Source of the DNA: Faecalibacterium gallinarum | GTDB lineage: Bacteria > Bacillota > Clostridia > Oscillospirales > Ruminococcaceae | Assembly (NCBI RefSeq): GCF_022180365.1 | Contig: NZ_BQKV01000007.1 | Span: 1 to 64,000, forward strand | Direction of reading: 5' to 3' | Length of the DNA stretch: 64,000 bases | In this document: piece by piece, positions 15,802 through 23,881 of the stretch | Layout: every line of letters begins with the position of its first letter | How positions within the stretch are numbered: position 1 is the first letter of the stretch | Program-made: the position numbers and the translations under genes | The notes under the pieces: model-generated | Database searches by the model: none | What the model was told of the DNA's origin: nothing | Seen by the model: only the letters and a program-made list of their open reading frames with translations

Positions 15802-17163
15802 ATGTTTAACAAGGGGGACATCCTCGAAACCATCGAGATGTTCACCCAGGAGAATTTGGACGTCCGGACCGTGACCATGGGCATCAGCCTGCTGGACTGC
15901 ATTGACCCGGACCCCGAAAAAGCCTGCCAGAAAATTTACAATAAGATCATCGCCAAGGCCGCCAACCTGGTGCCCGCGGTGGAGCACATCAGCGCCGAGT
16001 ACGGCATCCCCATCATCAACAAGCGGATCAGCGTCACCCCCATCGCCATGCTGCTGGGGGCCTGCCCCGACGCCGACCCCGTCAACTTTGCCAAGGCTCT
16101 GGACGCCGCCGGCAAGAAAGTGGGGGTCAACTTTGTGGGTGGCTACACCGCCCTGGTCCAGAAGGGTTTCTCGGCCGGCGACCTGCGGCTGATTGATTCC
16201 ATCCCCCGGGCCCTGGCCCAGACCGACATTGTGTGCAGCTCGGTGAACATCGGAGCCACCAAAGCCGGTCTGAATATGGACGCCGTCAAGCGGATGGGCC
16301 AGGTGGTCCGTCAGACCGCCGAGATGACCGCCGACCGCCAGTGCATCGGCGCGGCTAAGTTGGTCATCTTCTGCAACGCGCCGGAGGATAACCCCTTTAT
16401 GGCGGGTGCTTTCCACGGCCCCGGCGAGCCCGACTGTGAGATCCATGTGGGTGTCTCGGGGCCCGGCGCAGTCCGCGCCGCTCTGGCCCGCCTGCCCAAG
16501 GACGCCCCGGTGGACCAGGTGGCCGAGCTGGTCAAGCGGACGGCCTTCAAGATCACCCGGGTGGGCCAGCTGGTGGCCCGGCTTGTCTCCCAGGAGCTGG
16601 GAGTGCCCGCCGGCATCATCGACCTGTCCCTGGCCCCCACCCCGGCCATCGGCGACAGCGTGGCCAACATTCTGGAGGAGATGGGCCTGGCCCAGTGCGG
16701 CTGCTGCGGCACCACCGCCTGCCTGGCCCTGCTGAACGACGCCGTCAAGAAGGGCGGCGTCATGGCCTCCAACCATGTGGGCGGCCTGTCCGGCGCCTTC
16801 ATCCCCGTCAGTGAGGACGAGGGGATGATCCGGGCCGCCGAGTCCGGCAGCCTGACCATCGAAAAGCTGGAAGCCATGACCGCCGTGTGCAGCGTGGGCA
16901 TTGATATGGTCATCATCCCCGGCGACACCAGCGCCGCCGTTATCAGCGGCCTGATTGCCGACGAGGCGGCCATCGGCATGGTCAACTCCAAGACCACTGC
17001 CGTCCGCGTCATTCCTGCCATCGGCCGGAAAGCCGGCGAGGTGCTGGACTTCGGCGGCCTGCTGGGTTACGGCCCCATCATGCCGGTGAACCAGCGTGAC
17101 CCCTCGATCTTTATCAACCGGGGCGGCCGTCTGCCCGCCCCCATGCAGTCCCTGAAAAACTAA
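15802..17163 (+). CDS. PFL family protein (UPF0210)
   Basis: The 453-residue protein belongs to the UPF0210/DUF711 family, structurally related to pyruvate formate-lyase-like barrels but of unproven function. Conserved stretches include [14 protein letters not shown] at the N-terminus, [29 protein letters not shown] and a cysteine cluster CGCCGTTAC near residue 295. The ATG at 15802 is preferred because AAGGA ends six bases before it; the ATG two codons earlier directly abuts that site. It is cotranscribed with the ACT protein and ends in a terminator shared with the start of the next gene. Confidence 0.9.
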   Translation: MFNKGDILETIEMFTQENLDVRTVTMGISLLDCIDPDPEKACQKIYNKIIAKAANLVPAVEHISAEYGIPIINKRISVTPIAMLLGACPDADPVNFAKALDAAGKKVGVNFVGGYTALVQKGFSAGDLRLIDSIPRALAQTDIVCSSVNIGATKAGLNMDAVKRMGQVVRQTAEMTADRQCIGAAKLVIFCNAPEDNPFMAGAFHGPGEPDCEIHVGVSGPGAVRAALARLPKDAPVDQVAELVKRTAFKITRVGQLVARLVSQELGVPAGIIDLSLAPTPAIGDSVANILEEMGLAQCGCCGTTACLALLNDAVKKGGVMASNHVGGLSGAFIPVSEDEGMIRAAESGSLTIEKLEAMTAVCSVGIDMVIIPGDTSAAVISGLIADEAAIGMVNSKTTAVRVIPAIGRKAGEVLDFGGLLGYGPIMPVNQRDPSIFINRGGRLPAPMQSLKN

Positions 17164-17184
17164 CCGCTCGGCGGCAATGAATAA

Positions 17185-17231
17185 ACTTCCTTCCCCCAGG
17201 GTATCCTATCTGCGGGAAGGAGGTCTTTTTT
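17185..17231 (+). terminator. Terminator fused to the ribosome-binding site of the DUF378 gene
   Basis: ACTTCCTTCCC (17185-17195) pairs with GGGAAGGAGGT (17214-17224) over 11 bases with one wobble. It is followed by C and TTTTTT (17226-17231), and the GTG start of the next gene is at 17232. The 3' arm contains that gene's GGAAGGAGG ribosome-binding site, so termination and translation initiation use the same bases. Confidence 0.75.
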
Positions 17232-17438
17232 GTGCAGACCTTTTATAAAATTTGTATCCTGCTTACGATCGTCGGCGGCATCAACTGGGGCCTGATCGGG
17301 CTGTTCCAGTTCGATTTTGTGGGCTGGCTGCTGGGCGGCAGCGCGTCGGTGTGGTCACGGATCGTGTTCACACTGGTGGGCGTGGCGGCCATCTGCGGCA
17401 TCCCCACCCTGTTCTCGGAACAAGTCGGCGAGGAATAA
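17232..17438 (+). CDS. DUF378 family small membrane protein (YuzA-like)
   Basis: The 68-residue protein has two hydrophobic segments (about residues 5-25 and 42-60) joined by a short loop. It carries the family motif TIVGGINWGLIGLFQFDFV. Function is unknown. It starts with GTG after a strong GGAAGGAGG that is part of a terminator hairpin. Confidence 0.85.
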   Translation: MQTFYKICILLTIVGGINWGLIGLFQFDFVGWLLGGSASVWSRIVFTLVGVAAICGIPTLFSEQVGEE

Positions 17439-17439
17439 C

Positions 17440-17486
17440 AAAAAAACCGGCACTGCCCCACGGCCAGGGGCCGCAGACAGTGTCGG
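17440..17486 (-). terminator. Terminator of the redoxin-like gene
   Basis: On the minus strand CCGACACTG (17478-17486) and CAGTGCCGG (17447-17455) form a stem followed by seven T (17440-17446). An internal GC-rich stem fills the loop. It sits between convergent genes. Confidence 0.75.
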
Positions 17487-17507
17487 GAAGTACATGGAAA
17501 ATATCAA

Positions 17508-18185
17508 TCAGAAAAACAGGGAGGACATGGCGTCCGATTCCTCTTCTTCCGGGGAGCGGCCCAGCGCCTGGGCCAGATCGGGCAGGGTCAGGGTTTCGTC
17601 CGAGCGGGCGGGGTCGGATTTTTTGCCCGCAGCTTGAGACACCCGGCGCACCTCCTCGCAGATGGAGCGGATGGTGCCGCAGTCTTCGGGCAGGTCGGTG
17701 AGGCTGCGGCCGTAGTGGGCGAAAAGGATTTTCCCCTCCGGGCCGATCACCAGGGTCAAGGGCAGCATCTGGGGAGCGTTTTTGTCGTAGGAGAACCCCT
17801 GGGCCCGGGCGTTTTTGAAGATCCGCTGGGCCGCAAAACTCCAGCTCTGGAGGATGCCCGCCTGTTCCACCCCCATAAAGTTATACAGCACCCCCTGGCC
17901 GTCGCAGATCAGCGGGAAGGGGAAGTCCCGCCCTTCCAGCACCGAGGCAACCTCCTGGGAGCTGGAGCGCACCACACAGGCCAGCCGCACCCCTTTGAGC
18001 TGGCCGAGGCTTTTCAGGTAACGGGCGATGTACTCCCGGGCGATGGGGTGGCCGAAGGCAGGCAGGAAGATCATGGCCAGCAGCTCGCTGCCCTGGCACA
18101 GGGCATAGAAATCGTTGCCCGGCGCAAGGGGAGTGTCGTAGGTGAAACGGGGGATGGATGTACCGATCAGGTGTTCTGACCGCAT
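17508..18185 (-). CDS. Thioredoxin-fold (redoxin-like) protein lacking the redox cysteines
   Basis: The 225-residue protein aligns with AhpC/TSA-Redoxin family proteins: FYALCQGSELLAMIFLPAFGH, GVRLACVVRSSSQ, FPLICDGQGVLYNFMGV and LVIGPEGKILFAHYG. Where redoxins carry a CPxC-type or peroxidatic cysteine after the first strand, this protein has GHPIAREY, so the active-site cysteines appear replaced. Dithiol chemistry is therefore unlikely at that site. The C-terminus is a polar tail. The ATG at 18185 has GGAAAGGA upstream. It is a single-gene unit downstream of the 6S-like RNA. It may be a degenerate peroxiredoxin or a binding protein; function is unknown. Confidence 0.72.
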   Translation of the reverse strand: MRSEHLIGTSIPRFTYDTPLAPGNDFYALCQGSELLAMIFLPAFGHPIAREYIARYLKSLGQLKGVRLACVVRSSSQEVASVLEGRDFPFPLICDGQGVLYNFMGVEQAGILQSWSFAAQRIFKNARAQGFSYDKNAPQMLPLTLVIGPEGKILFAHYGRSLTDLPEDCGTIRSICEEVRRVSQAAGKKSDPARSDETLTLPDLAQALGRSPEEEESDAMSSLFF

Positions 18186-18329
18186 GGCCTTGCACTTCCT
18201 TTCCGGCCTGCGCCGCCGCAACCGGGCGCGGGCCGCCATATTATAAAAAATCCGTCCAAAACTCCCGGGGAGCCTTCGACGGGTTCCGAGTCAAAAGGTA
18301 CAGAAACAACAAAAAAACAAACAAATAAA

Positions 18330-18536
18330 AAGAAAATCCCGCCCGGTCGTCTGCGGCTAATCAAACCTACCCTTACGGACAGGTGGGTGCCCTGCCGCCG
18401 GTTTCGCGCTTCCTCATCGAGCCTCTAGGGTCGAGCCCTAACGGGGAGGTCTGCAATCTGCCGGCGGACGCCAAGCTCCCAATGATTGATTAGTAGGATC
18501 ATATAAACCGCAACAAGTCGAGCCGGGCAGGATTCT
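18330..18536 (-). ncRNA. ssrS: Probable 6S RNA
   Basis: This stretch of about 205 bases has no reading frame. Read on the minus strand, its ends pair over 12 bases: AATCCTGCCCGG at 18523-18534 with CCGGGCGGGATT at 18335-18346, one G-T pair. Further pairings fold the rest into a long interrupted rod: TGCGG with CCGCA, CTAATCAA with TTTGATTAG, and CCGCCGG with CCGGCGG. A T-rich tail (TTTTCTTTTTATTT) follows. Length, rod shape and terminal stem fit 6S RNA, the regulator that binds the RNA polymerase holoenzyme. Conserved motifs of RNase P, tmRNA and SRP RNA are absent. Assignment is structural, without a database match. Confidence 0.6.
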
Positions 18537-18548
18537 GCCATAGGGATG

Positions 18549-18863
18549 TTACTCGATATCGAAGTTCTCGCTCAGACGCTGCTCAAACAGCTTGCTGACC
18601 TCGATCAGAGTTTCGTCGTCTTCCACGACGTCGAGATATTCGCCGTTCTCGTCCTCGCCGACGCTCAGGATAACCAGCTGAGCATCCTCGTCGAGCTGGG
18701 ATTCATCTTCCACATACTCGACCACGGCCAGGTAATGGACGCCTTTGTGGTCCAGCGCGTCGATCACCTCAAAGGTGACCTCGTTGCCGTCCTCGTCTTC
18801 CAGCGTCATGAGATCGGGCTCGTATTCCTCTTCGGGAGTGATATTCTTGTTTTCCTCTGCCAT
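18549..18863 (-). CDS. DUF1292 family acidic protein (YrzB-like)
   Basis: The 104-residue, strongly acidic protein has the DUF1292 core (MTLEDEDGNEVTFEVIDAL, then YLAVVEY and LVILSVGEDENGEYLDVVED). Homologues are conserved across Firmicutes, usually in the alaS-ruvX-yrzB cluster. Here ruvX is about 1 kb away in a separate unit, so that cluster is broken. Function is unknown. Its stop is only about 13 bases before the start of the 6S-like RNA, so that RNA's promoter, if separate, must lie inside this gene. Confidence 0.9.
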   Translation of the reverse strand: MAEENKNITPEEEYEPDLMTLEDEDGNEVTFEVIDALDHKGVHYLAVVEYVEDESQLDEDAQLVILSVGEDENGEYLDVVEDDETLIEVSKLFEQRLSENFDIE

Positions 18864-18923
18864 AAGACAATTCTCCTGTCCTTGTGGGGGATTGGGCCTT
18901 TGGCCGGCCCCTGTTACGAGTAT

Positions 18924-18952
18924 AGTGTAGCGTTTTTTGTTCCGCTCGTCAA
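18924..18952 (-). promoter_or_regulatory. Promoter of the DUF1292 gene
   Basis: On the minus strand TTGACG (18947-18952), 17 bases and TACACT (18924-18929) form a good vegetative promoter about 60 bases before the ATG. Confidence 0.7.
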
Positions 18953-19024
18953 GATGGGAATTGCGGAAAAACCGGCCCTCAAATTTTACCGGGACAGACC
19001 CTCGCGTCCCACCGTTTTTTATGC

Positions 19025-19030
19025 TATACT
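19025..19030 (+). promoter_or_regulatory. Extended -10 promoter of the PPIase gene
   Basis: TGCTATACT provides an extended -10 element (TATACT at 19025-19030) about 95 bases before the lipoprotein gene. No clear -35 is seen. Confidence 0.5.
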
Positions 19031-19125
19031 AAAAAATACACCGGCTTTGCGGGGCGCTCCCGCCGGGCCGGGCGGGTCCGCTTTCTGGCGGACACAATAC
19101 AAGGATATGAAGCAAGGTGAAAATT

Positions 19126-19854
19126 ATGCATCCTAAAATTCGCTGGCTGGCCCTGGGGCTGGCCCTGGCGGCGGCGCTGGCCCTGGCCGGCTGCGGCAAA
19201 ACCAGCGAGGGGAATACCAAGATCGACCGCCCGACGGTCCAGTCCGCCGAGCGCCAGTTCGCGGGCCCGTCGGCGGGGGATACCATCGCCATTTTTGATA
19301 CTTCGGCGGGGCAGTTCCGGGCGGTGCTCTACCCGGATCTGGCGCCCCAGGCCTGCGAAAACTTCATCGGCCTGGCCCAGGGGGGCTACTACAACGGCCT
19401 GACCTTCACCCGCACCGAATCGGGCTTTGTGATTGGGGCCGGGCAGACCGCCGACGGCCAGGTGACCACCCTTTGGAACGGCAAGGGTTACCCGGTGGAG
19501 GCCACCGACCAGCTCCACCACTATTCGGGGGCCCTCTGTGCGGCCACGGCGGAGGACGGGCTGGGGTACAGCGTCTTTTATGTGATGCAGACCCTGCCCG
19601 GCGGGCTGGATCAGGAACTCACCGACCAGATGACCGCCCAGGGCTACCGGCAGGAGGTCATGGACGCCTACCAGGCCGCGGGGGGCGCGCCTTATCTCGA
19701 TTACACCGACACCGTTTTTGGTCAGGTATATGAGGGGATGGAAGTGGTGGACGCCATCGCCCAGACCCAGCTCCAGACCGATGAGTCGGGCCAGACCACC
19801 GGGGTGGTCACCATCAACAGCGTGACCATCGCGTCCTATCAGCCCGAAGGATAA
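19126..19854 (+). CDS. Cyclophilin-type peptidyl-prolyl isomerase lipoprotein
   Basis: The 242-residue product has a lipoprotein signal (basic start, hydrophobic stretch, lipobox LAGC with Cys at about residue 25) and so is predicted to be anchored outside the membrane. The mature part is a cyclophilin domain: FRAVLYPDLAPQACENFIGLAQGGYYNGLTFTR contains the APxxCxNF and GxYxGLxFHR-like core. Some catalytic positions are altered (LTFTR in place of FHR), so isomerase activity may be reduced. The ATG at 19126 has AAGGTGA upstream; a GTG at 19117 is an alternative. It is flanked by its own promoter and a terminator. Confidence 0.85.
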   Translation: MHPKIRWLALGLALAAALALAGCGKTSEGNTKIDRPTVQSAERQFAGPSAGDTIAIFDTSAGQFRAVLYPDLAPQACENFIGLAQGGYYNGLTFTRTESGFVIGAGQTADGQVTTLWNGKGYPVEATDQLHHYSGALCAATAEDGLGYSVFYVMQTLPGGLDQELTDQMTAQGYRQEVMDAYQAAGGAPYLDYTDTVFGQVYEGMEVVDAIAQTQLQTDESGQTTGVVTINSVTIASYQPEG

Positions 19855-19866
19855 CAAAAGACAAAG

Positions 19867-19907
19867 CAAGGGGCCGCCTGGTGAATTTTCCACCGGGCGG
19901 CCCCTTG
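19867..19907. terminator. Bidirectional terminator between PPIase gene and ruvX
   Basis: CAAGGGGCCGCCTGGTG and CACCGGGCGGCCCCTTG form a 17-base-pair stem around a short AT-rich loop between convergent genes. The T-tails on both sides are interrupted. Confidence 0.75.
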
Positions 19908-19927
19908 TTGGTTGAAAAAAGCTGGGG

Positions 19928-20359
19928 TTATTCCTCGCCGGGGTGATTCTTCCGCCAGGCGAGATAATTTTCCAGGATGACCGAGGCGCTCACCGCGTCC
20001 AGAATGGCCTTCCGTTTTTTGCCAAAGGTGCCGTTCTCGCTCAGGATGCCTGCGGCGGTGATGGTGGTTTGGCGCTCGTCCCACATCCGGACGTGCAGGC
20101 CGCTCATCTCTTCCAGCATGGCCCCCAGTTTCCGGCTCTTTTGGGCCCGGGCGCCCTCGGTGCCGTCCATGTTCCGGGGCAGGCCCAGAACGATCAGCTG
20201 GGCCCGGTTTTCCTTGGCGGCCTCGCAGACCTTGGCGGCCACCTTGGCCATGGATTTTTCTTCAATCTGGGGTTTCAGGGGGGTGGCCAGCAGCTCGCTG
20301 GGGTCGCACACCGCCAGCCCGGTGCGGCTGTCGCCGTAATCTACTGCTAAAATCTTCAT
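19928..20359 (-). CDS. ruvX: Holliday junction resolvase-like protein YqgF/RuvX
   Basis: The 143-residue protein has the RNase H-like YqgF fold: MKILAVDYGDSRTGLAVCD at the N-terminus with the first catalytic Asp, the VLGLPRNMDGTEG loop, and WDERQTTITA plus LDAVSASVILENYL with the later acidic residues. The family is involved in 16S rRNA 5'-end maturation and is also annotated as a putative Holliday junction resolvase. AAAGGA precedes the ATG. It is a monocistronic minus-strand gene here, divergent from addB. Confidence 0.92.
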   Translation of the reverse strand: MKILAVDYGDSRTGLAVCDPSELLATPLKPQIEEKSMAKVAAKVCEAAKENRAQLIVLGLPRNMDGTEGARAQKSRKLGAMLEEMSGLHVRMWDERQTTITAAGILSENGTFGKKRKAILDAVSASVILENYLAWRKNHPGEE

Positions 20360-20466
20360 GGATGTCCTTTCTGTCGCTGCCGTTGCGGCGGGGGAAATAT
20401 AGTTTTATCTTACCACAGATAAGCCCCGGGTGCAAAGAAAAACGGGTGTTTTTCTCCGCTTTGTGG

Positions 20467-20472
20467 TACAAT
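20467..20472 (+). promoter_or_regulatory. Extended -10 promoter of addBA
   Basis: TGGTACAAT gives an extended -10 (TACAAT at 20467-20472) about 35 bases before the addB ATG. The -35 is weak. Confidence 0.45.
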
Positions 20473-20506
20473 AGGGGCCGAAATTGATTTCTCAGGGAGG
20501 GCTGTT

Positions 20507-23500
20507 ATGTTAAAACTGGTTTTGGGCGGGTCTGGCAGCGGAAAAACCACCCACCTCTACGCCCAGCTGCGGGCCCGGGCCGAGGCGGGGCAGCCCAGCA
20601 TCCTGCTGGTGCCCGAGCAGTTTACCTCCAGCACCGAGGCCCGGCTCTACCGGGAGCTGGGGGACGAGCTGTCCGGCTGGGTGGAGAGTTTCTCCTTCAC
20701 CAGCCTGGCGGAGCGGATTCTGGAACAGGAGGGCGGCGCGGCGGTGGAAACCCTGACCGACGCGGGCCGGGCGGTGCTGGTGCGCCGGGCGCTGGAGGAA
20801 TTGCAGGACAACGTCCACTACTACTACCGTCACCGGCGGAGCGCAGCCTTCTGCCAGATGGCGGCCCAGACCATCGACGAGCTGAAAAGTGCCGGGCTCA
20901 CCGGGGGCCAGCTCTACGATCTGGCCCAGAACTGCGGCGCCGAAAAAACCAAACTCACCGAACTGGCCCTCATTTTCCAGGGATACGAAACCTTACTCTC
21001 CCAGACCGGCATGGACCCTTCCGACCGGCTGGAGTTGGCCGCCCAGCGGCTGGAGGATGCGGCGGGCCGGGGTCAGCTGCCCGAATTCCTCGAAGGGCGG
21101 GCGGTATTCATCGATGAGTTCGATACCTTCAACGCCCCCAAAAAGCGACTGATGGGGGCCATGCTGGCCGCCCTGCCCGAGGTGACGGTGGCCCTCTGCG
21201 ACGATGGCGCCCCCCTGGCCGAGGGGGACCTGAGCCTTTTCTCGGGGGCCAAGCGGGTGGCGGCCCAGCTGAAAACCCTGGCCCGGAAAAACGGGGCCGA
21301 GGTGGCCGCTCCCCTCTGCCTGCGGGAGGATCTGCGCCACAGAGAGGCCCCCGGTCTCGCGGCAGTGGGCCAGCTGATCGCCTGGGACAGCTGCAATCCC
21401 GTCCCCACCCCGGCGAAGGAGATCCGGCTCTACCCGGCCCCCAGCCGGGAGGAGGAAGCCCGGGCCGCCGCCGGGGCCATCCGCCGTCTGATGCGGCAGG
21501 GGGTTCGGTGCGGCAAGATTGCGGTGGTCTGCCGGGATCTCGAAAAATACCGGGCCGCCCTGCGGTATGAGTTCCGGATGGCGGAGATCCCCCTCTATTG
21601 TGACGAAGCCACCACCCCCGAATTCAGCGCCCCGGCCACGGCGGTGCGGGCGCTGCTGGATCTGGTCCGGGGGATGGATTACACCGAAAATCTCACCGCT
21701 CTGGCCAAAACCGGCCTGTGCAAGCTGGAAGAGGCCGAGGTCTGCGCCCTGGAAAACTACGCCTATACCTGGTCCCCCGGCGCAGCGGCCTGGCGCCAGC
21801 CCTTCGAGAAAAATCCCCGGGGCTTTGGGGCGGCGGACAACCTGACCGAAGAAGAACTCGAAACCCGGGACGCCGCCGAAAGAGCCCGGGCCTTCCTCAT
21901 CGAGCCGGTGGAGCAGCTGCGGGCCAAAGCCAAAAACGGCAACGCCGAGCAGTTGAGCCGGGCGCTCTATTTCTGCCTGACCGCCCTCGGGGCCGAGGAG
22001 CAGCAGGCTGCCCAGGTAGAGGAGATCCGCCGCCTGCGAGGGATTCCCGCCGCCGAGGAGGCCGCCCGGGAGTGGAACGTGGTAATGGGCCTGCTCAACC
22101 AGATGGCGGGCCTGCTGGGGAGCCAGACCGTGACGGTGGCCGAGTACGCCGATTTGTTCGGGCTGCTGCTCCGATCCTCCGACCTCGGGCACATCCCCCA
22201 GAGCCTGGACGCAGTGATCCTGGCCTCGGCGGGCAAGATGCGGCTGGACGAGCCGGACTATGTCTTTGTGTTGGGCCTGGCGGAGGGGGAATTCCCCGCT
22301 GCCCCGGGGGAGAGCGGCCTTTTGGGCCACGCCGACCGGGACGCCTTAATCCGCCAGCAGATCGAGCTGCCCGACTGCTTTGAAAACCGGGTGGTCCGGG
22401 AACAGGTCTGTTTTTACAAGGCCCTCACCGCCCCGGCCAAGGGGCTCTGGCTCAGCTGGCCCCAAGGGGCCGGGCTGACCCTCTGCGCGGCGGCCCAGCC
22501 CATCGTGGAGACCCTGGCCCCGCCGGCCCCGACTCTAGAATTAACGGACATGACGGCCACCCCCGCCGCGGCTCTCGACTGCCTCGGGGGTGGCTGGCCC
22601 CTGGCGGGGGGCGAAAAGGCCAGCCTCACCCAGGCGCTGGAGGAATACGCCCCCGCCCGGGCGCGGGCGGCCTCGGGCCTCGCCATGCTCCGCCGGATGG
22701 AGGAGAACCCGCCCCGCCGGGTCCAGAACCTGCCGGCTCTGGCGGGGCTTTTGGGGAGCCGGATGCAGGTTTCCCCCAGCCAGATGGAACAATATTACAG
22801 CTGCCGCTACGGCTATTTTCTGCGGTATGTGCTGGGCTTGCGCCCCCGCAAACGGGCTGAGCTCTCCGCCGACCAGAGCGGCACCCTGATGCACTGGGTG
22901 CTCCAGATGGCCCTGGACCCCGACCCCCATCCCGGCCCCGACGGCCCCTGCGAGACCCGGCGGCCCGGTCCTTTTGCTGAATTGGACGACGGCCAGATTG
23001 CCGATCTGGCGGCGGCCCTGGTGGAGGAATACGCCCGGAAGTTTCTGCCCGAGGACACCGCCCGGCTGCGGTATCTGCTCTCCCGTCTGGTCAAGAGCAT
23101 GGCCTCGATTCTCTGCTACCTGCGGGACGAGCAGCGCCAGAGCGGCTTTGCCCCGGTGGCCTGTGAGCTGAAAATCGGGGAGGGGGGCGTCACCCCCCAG
23201 GTTTACCAGCTCTCCAACGGCCGGACGGTCCGGCTGGTGGGCACCGTGGACCGGGCCGACGAGTGGGTGGAGGCCGACGGCACCCGCTGGGTGCGGGTGG
23301 TGGATTATAAAACCGGCACCAAAAAGCTGGACCTGAAAGAGGTCTACTGCGGCCTGAACTGCCAGATGCTCCTGTATCTCTTCAGCCTGACGAGGGACGA
23401 GAGCGGACGGTTCACCGGCGCACAGCCTGCGGGGGTGCTGTATCTCTTGGCAGACCCCGCCCCCAAACTGGCCACCCGGGCGGATGCGGCCCGGGCCGGG

Positions 23501-23881
23501 GGCTGCGAGCTGGACGGCCTTTTGCTGGACGAGACCAAAATCTTTGAGGCCATGGACGCCGACCAGACCGGCCGGTATCTGCCTTTCAGCTGCAAGGACG
23601 GCAAACCCAGCTCCCACCCCAGCCACAAGGCCAAGCGGGCCGACAGCGCCAAGCTCGGCCGGATCGAGGAACACCTGGACGAGCTGGTCCGCCAGATGGG
23701 AGAGCAGCTCTACGGCGGTCAGATCGAGGCCGCCCCCCTGGTGGGGAGCCGTTCTCCCTGTGCCTGGTGCGATTACAGCTTTATCTGCTGCCACGAGGAA
23801 GGGGTGGGCGAGCGGGAGCTGAACGCCCCCGACCATCCCTTTGAGATTACACCCGAGACGGAGGAGGAAAAACAGCCATGA
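20507..23881 (+). CDS. addB: ATP-dependent helicase/nuclease subunit B
   Basis: The 1124-residue protein is the AddB subunit of the AddAB helicase-nuclease, which resects double-strand breaks to Chi-like sites for RecA. It has a Walker A motif (GGSGSGKTTHL, residues 7-17). A C-terminal PD-(D/E)XK nuclease region includes VRVVDYKTGTKKLDL. Four cysteines, at residues 766, 1085, 1088 and 1094, are spaced like the 4Fe-4S staple of B. subtilis AddB. AGGGAGG precedes the ATG. The last four bases overlap addA. The gene is GC-rich like its neighbours. Confidence 0.95.
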   Translation: MLKLVLGGSGSGKTTHLYAQLRARAEAGQPSILLVPEQFTSSTEARLYRELGDELSGWVESFSFTSLAERILEQEGGAAVETLTDAGRAVLVRRALEELQDNVHYYYRHRRSAAFCQMAAQTIDELKSAGLTGGQLYDLAQNCGAEKTKLTELALIFQGYETLLSQTGMDPSDRLELAAQRLEDAAGRGQLPEFLEGRAVFIDEFDTFNAPKKRLMGAMLAALPEVTVALCDDGAPLAEGDLSLFSGAKRVAAQLKTLARKNGAEVAAPLCLREDLRHREAPGLAAVGQLIAWDSCNPVPTPAKEIRLYPAPSREEEARAAAGAIRRLMRQGVRCGKIAVVCRDLEKYRAALRYEFRMAEIPLYCDEATTPEFSAPATAVRALLDLVRGMDYTENLTALAKTGLCKLEEAEVCALENYAYTWSPGAAAWRQPFEKNPRGFGAADNLTEEELETRDAAERARAFLIEPVEQLRAKAKNGNAEQLSRALYFCLTALGAEEQQAAQVEEIRRLRGIPAAEEAAREWNVVMGLLNQMAGLLGSQTVTVAEYADLFGLLLRSSDLGHIPQSLDAVILASAGKMRLDEPDYVFVLGLAEGEFPAAPGESGLLGHADRDALIRQQIELPDCFENRVVREQVCFYKALTAPAKGLWLSWPQGAGLTLCAAAQPIVETLAPPAPTLELTDMTATPAAALDCLGGGWPLAGGEKASLTQALEEYAPARARAASGLAMLRRMEENPPRRVQNLPALAGLLGSRMQVSPSQMEQYYSCRYGYFLRYVLGLRPRKRAELSADQSGTLMHWVLQMALDPDPHPGPDGPCETRRPGPFAELDDGQIADLAAALVEEYARKFLPEDTARLRYLLSRLVKSMASILCYLRDEQRQSGFAPVACELKIGEGGVTPQVYQLSNGRTVRLVGTVDRADEWVEADGTRWVRVVDYKTGTKKLDLKEVYCGLNCQMLLYLFSLTRDESGRFTGAQPAGVLYLLADPAPKLATRADAARAGGCELDGLLLDETKIFEAMDADQTGRYLPFSCKDGKPSSHPSHKAKRADSAKLGRIEEHLDELVRQMGEQLYGGQIEAAPLVGSRSPCAWCDYSFICCHEEGVGERELNAPDHPFEITPETEEEKQP

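Noticed and set aside
18268-18290. tmRNA or tRNA T-arm suggested by TTCGACGGGTTCCGAG
   Set aside because: No acceptor stem, D arm or tmRNA flanking pairs can be drawn around it. It lies in the spacer between the 6S-like RNA and the redoxin gene.
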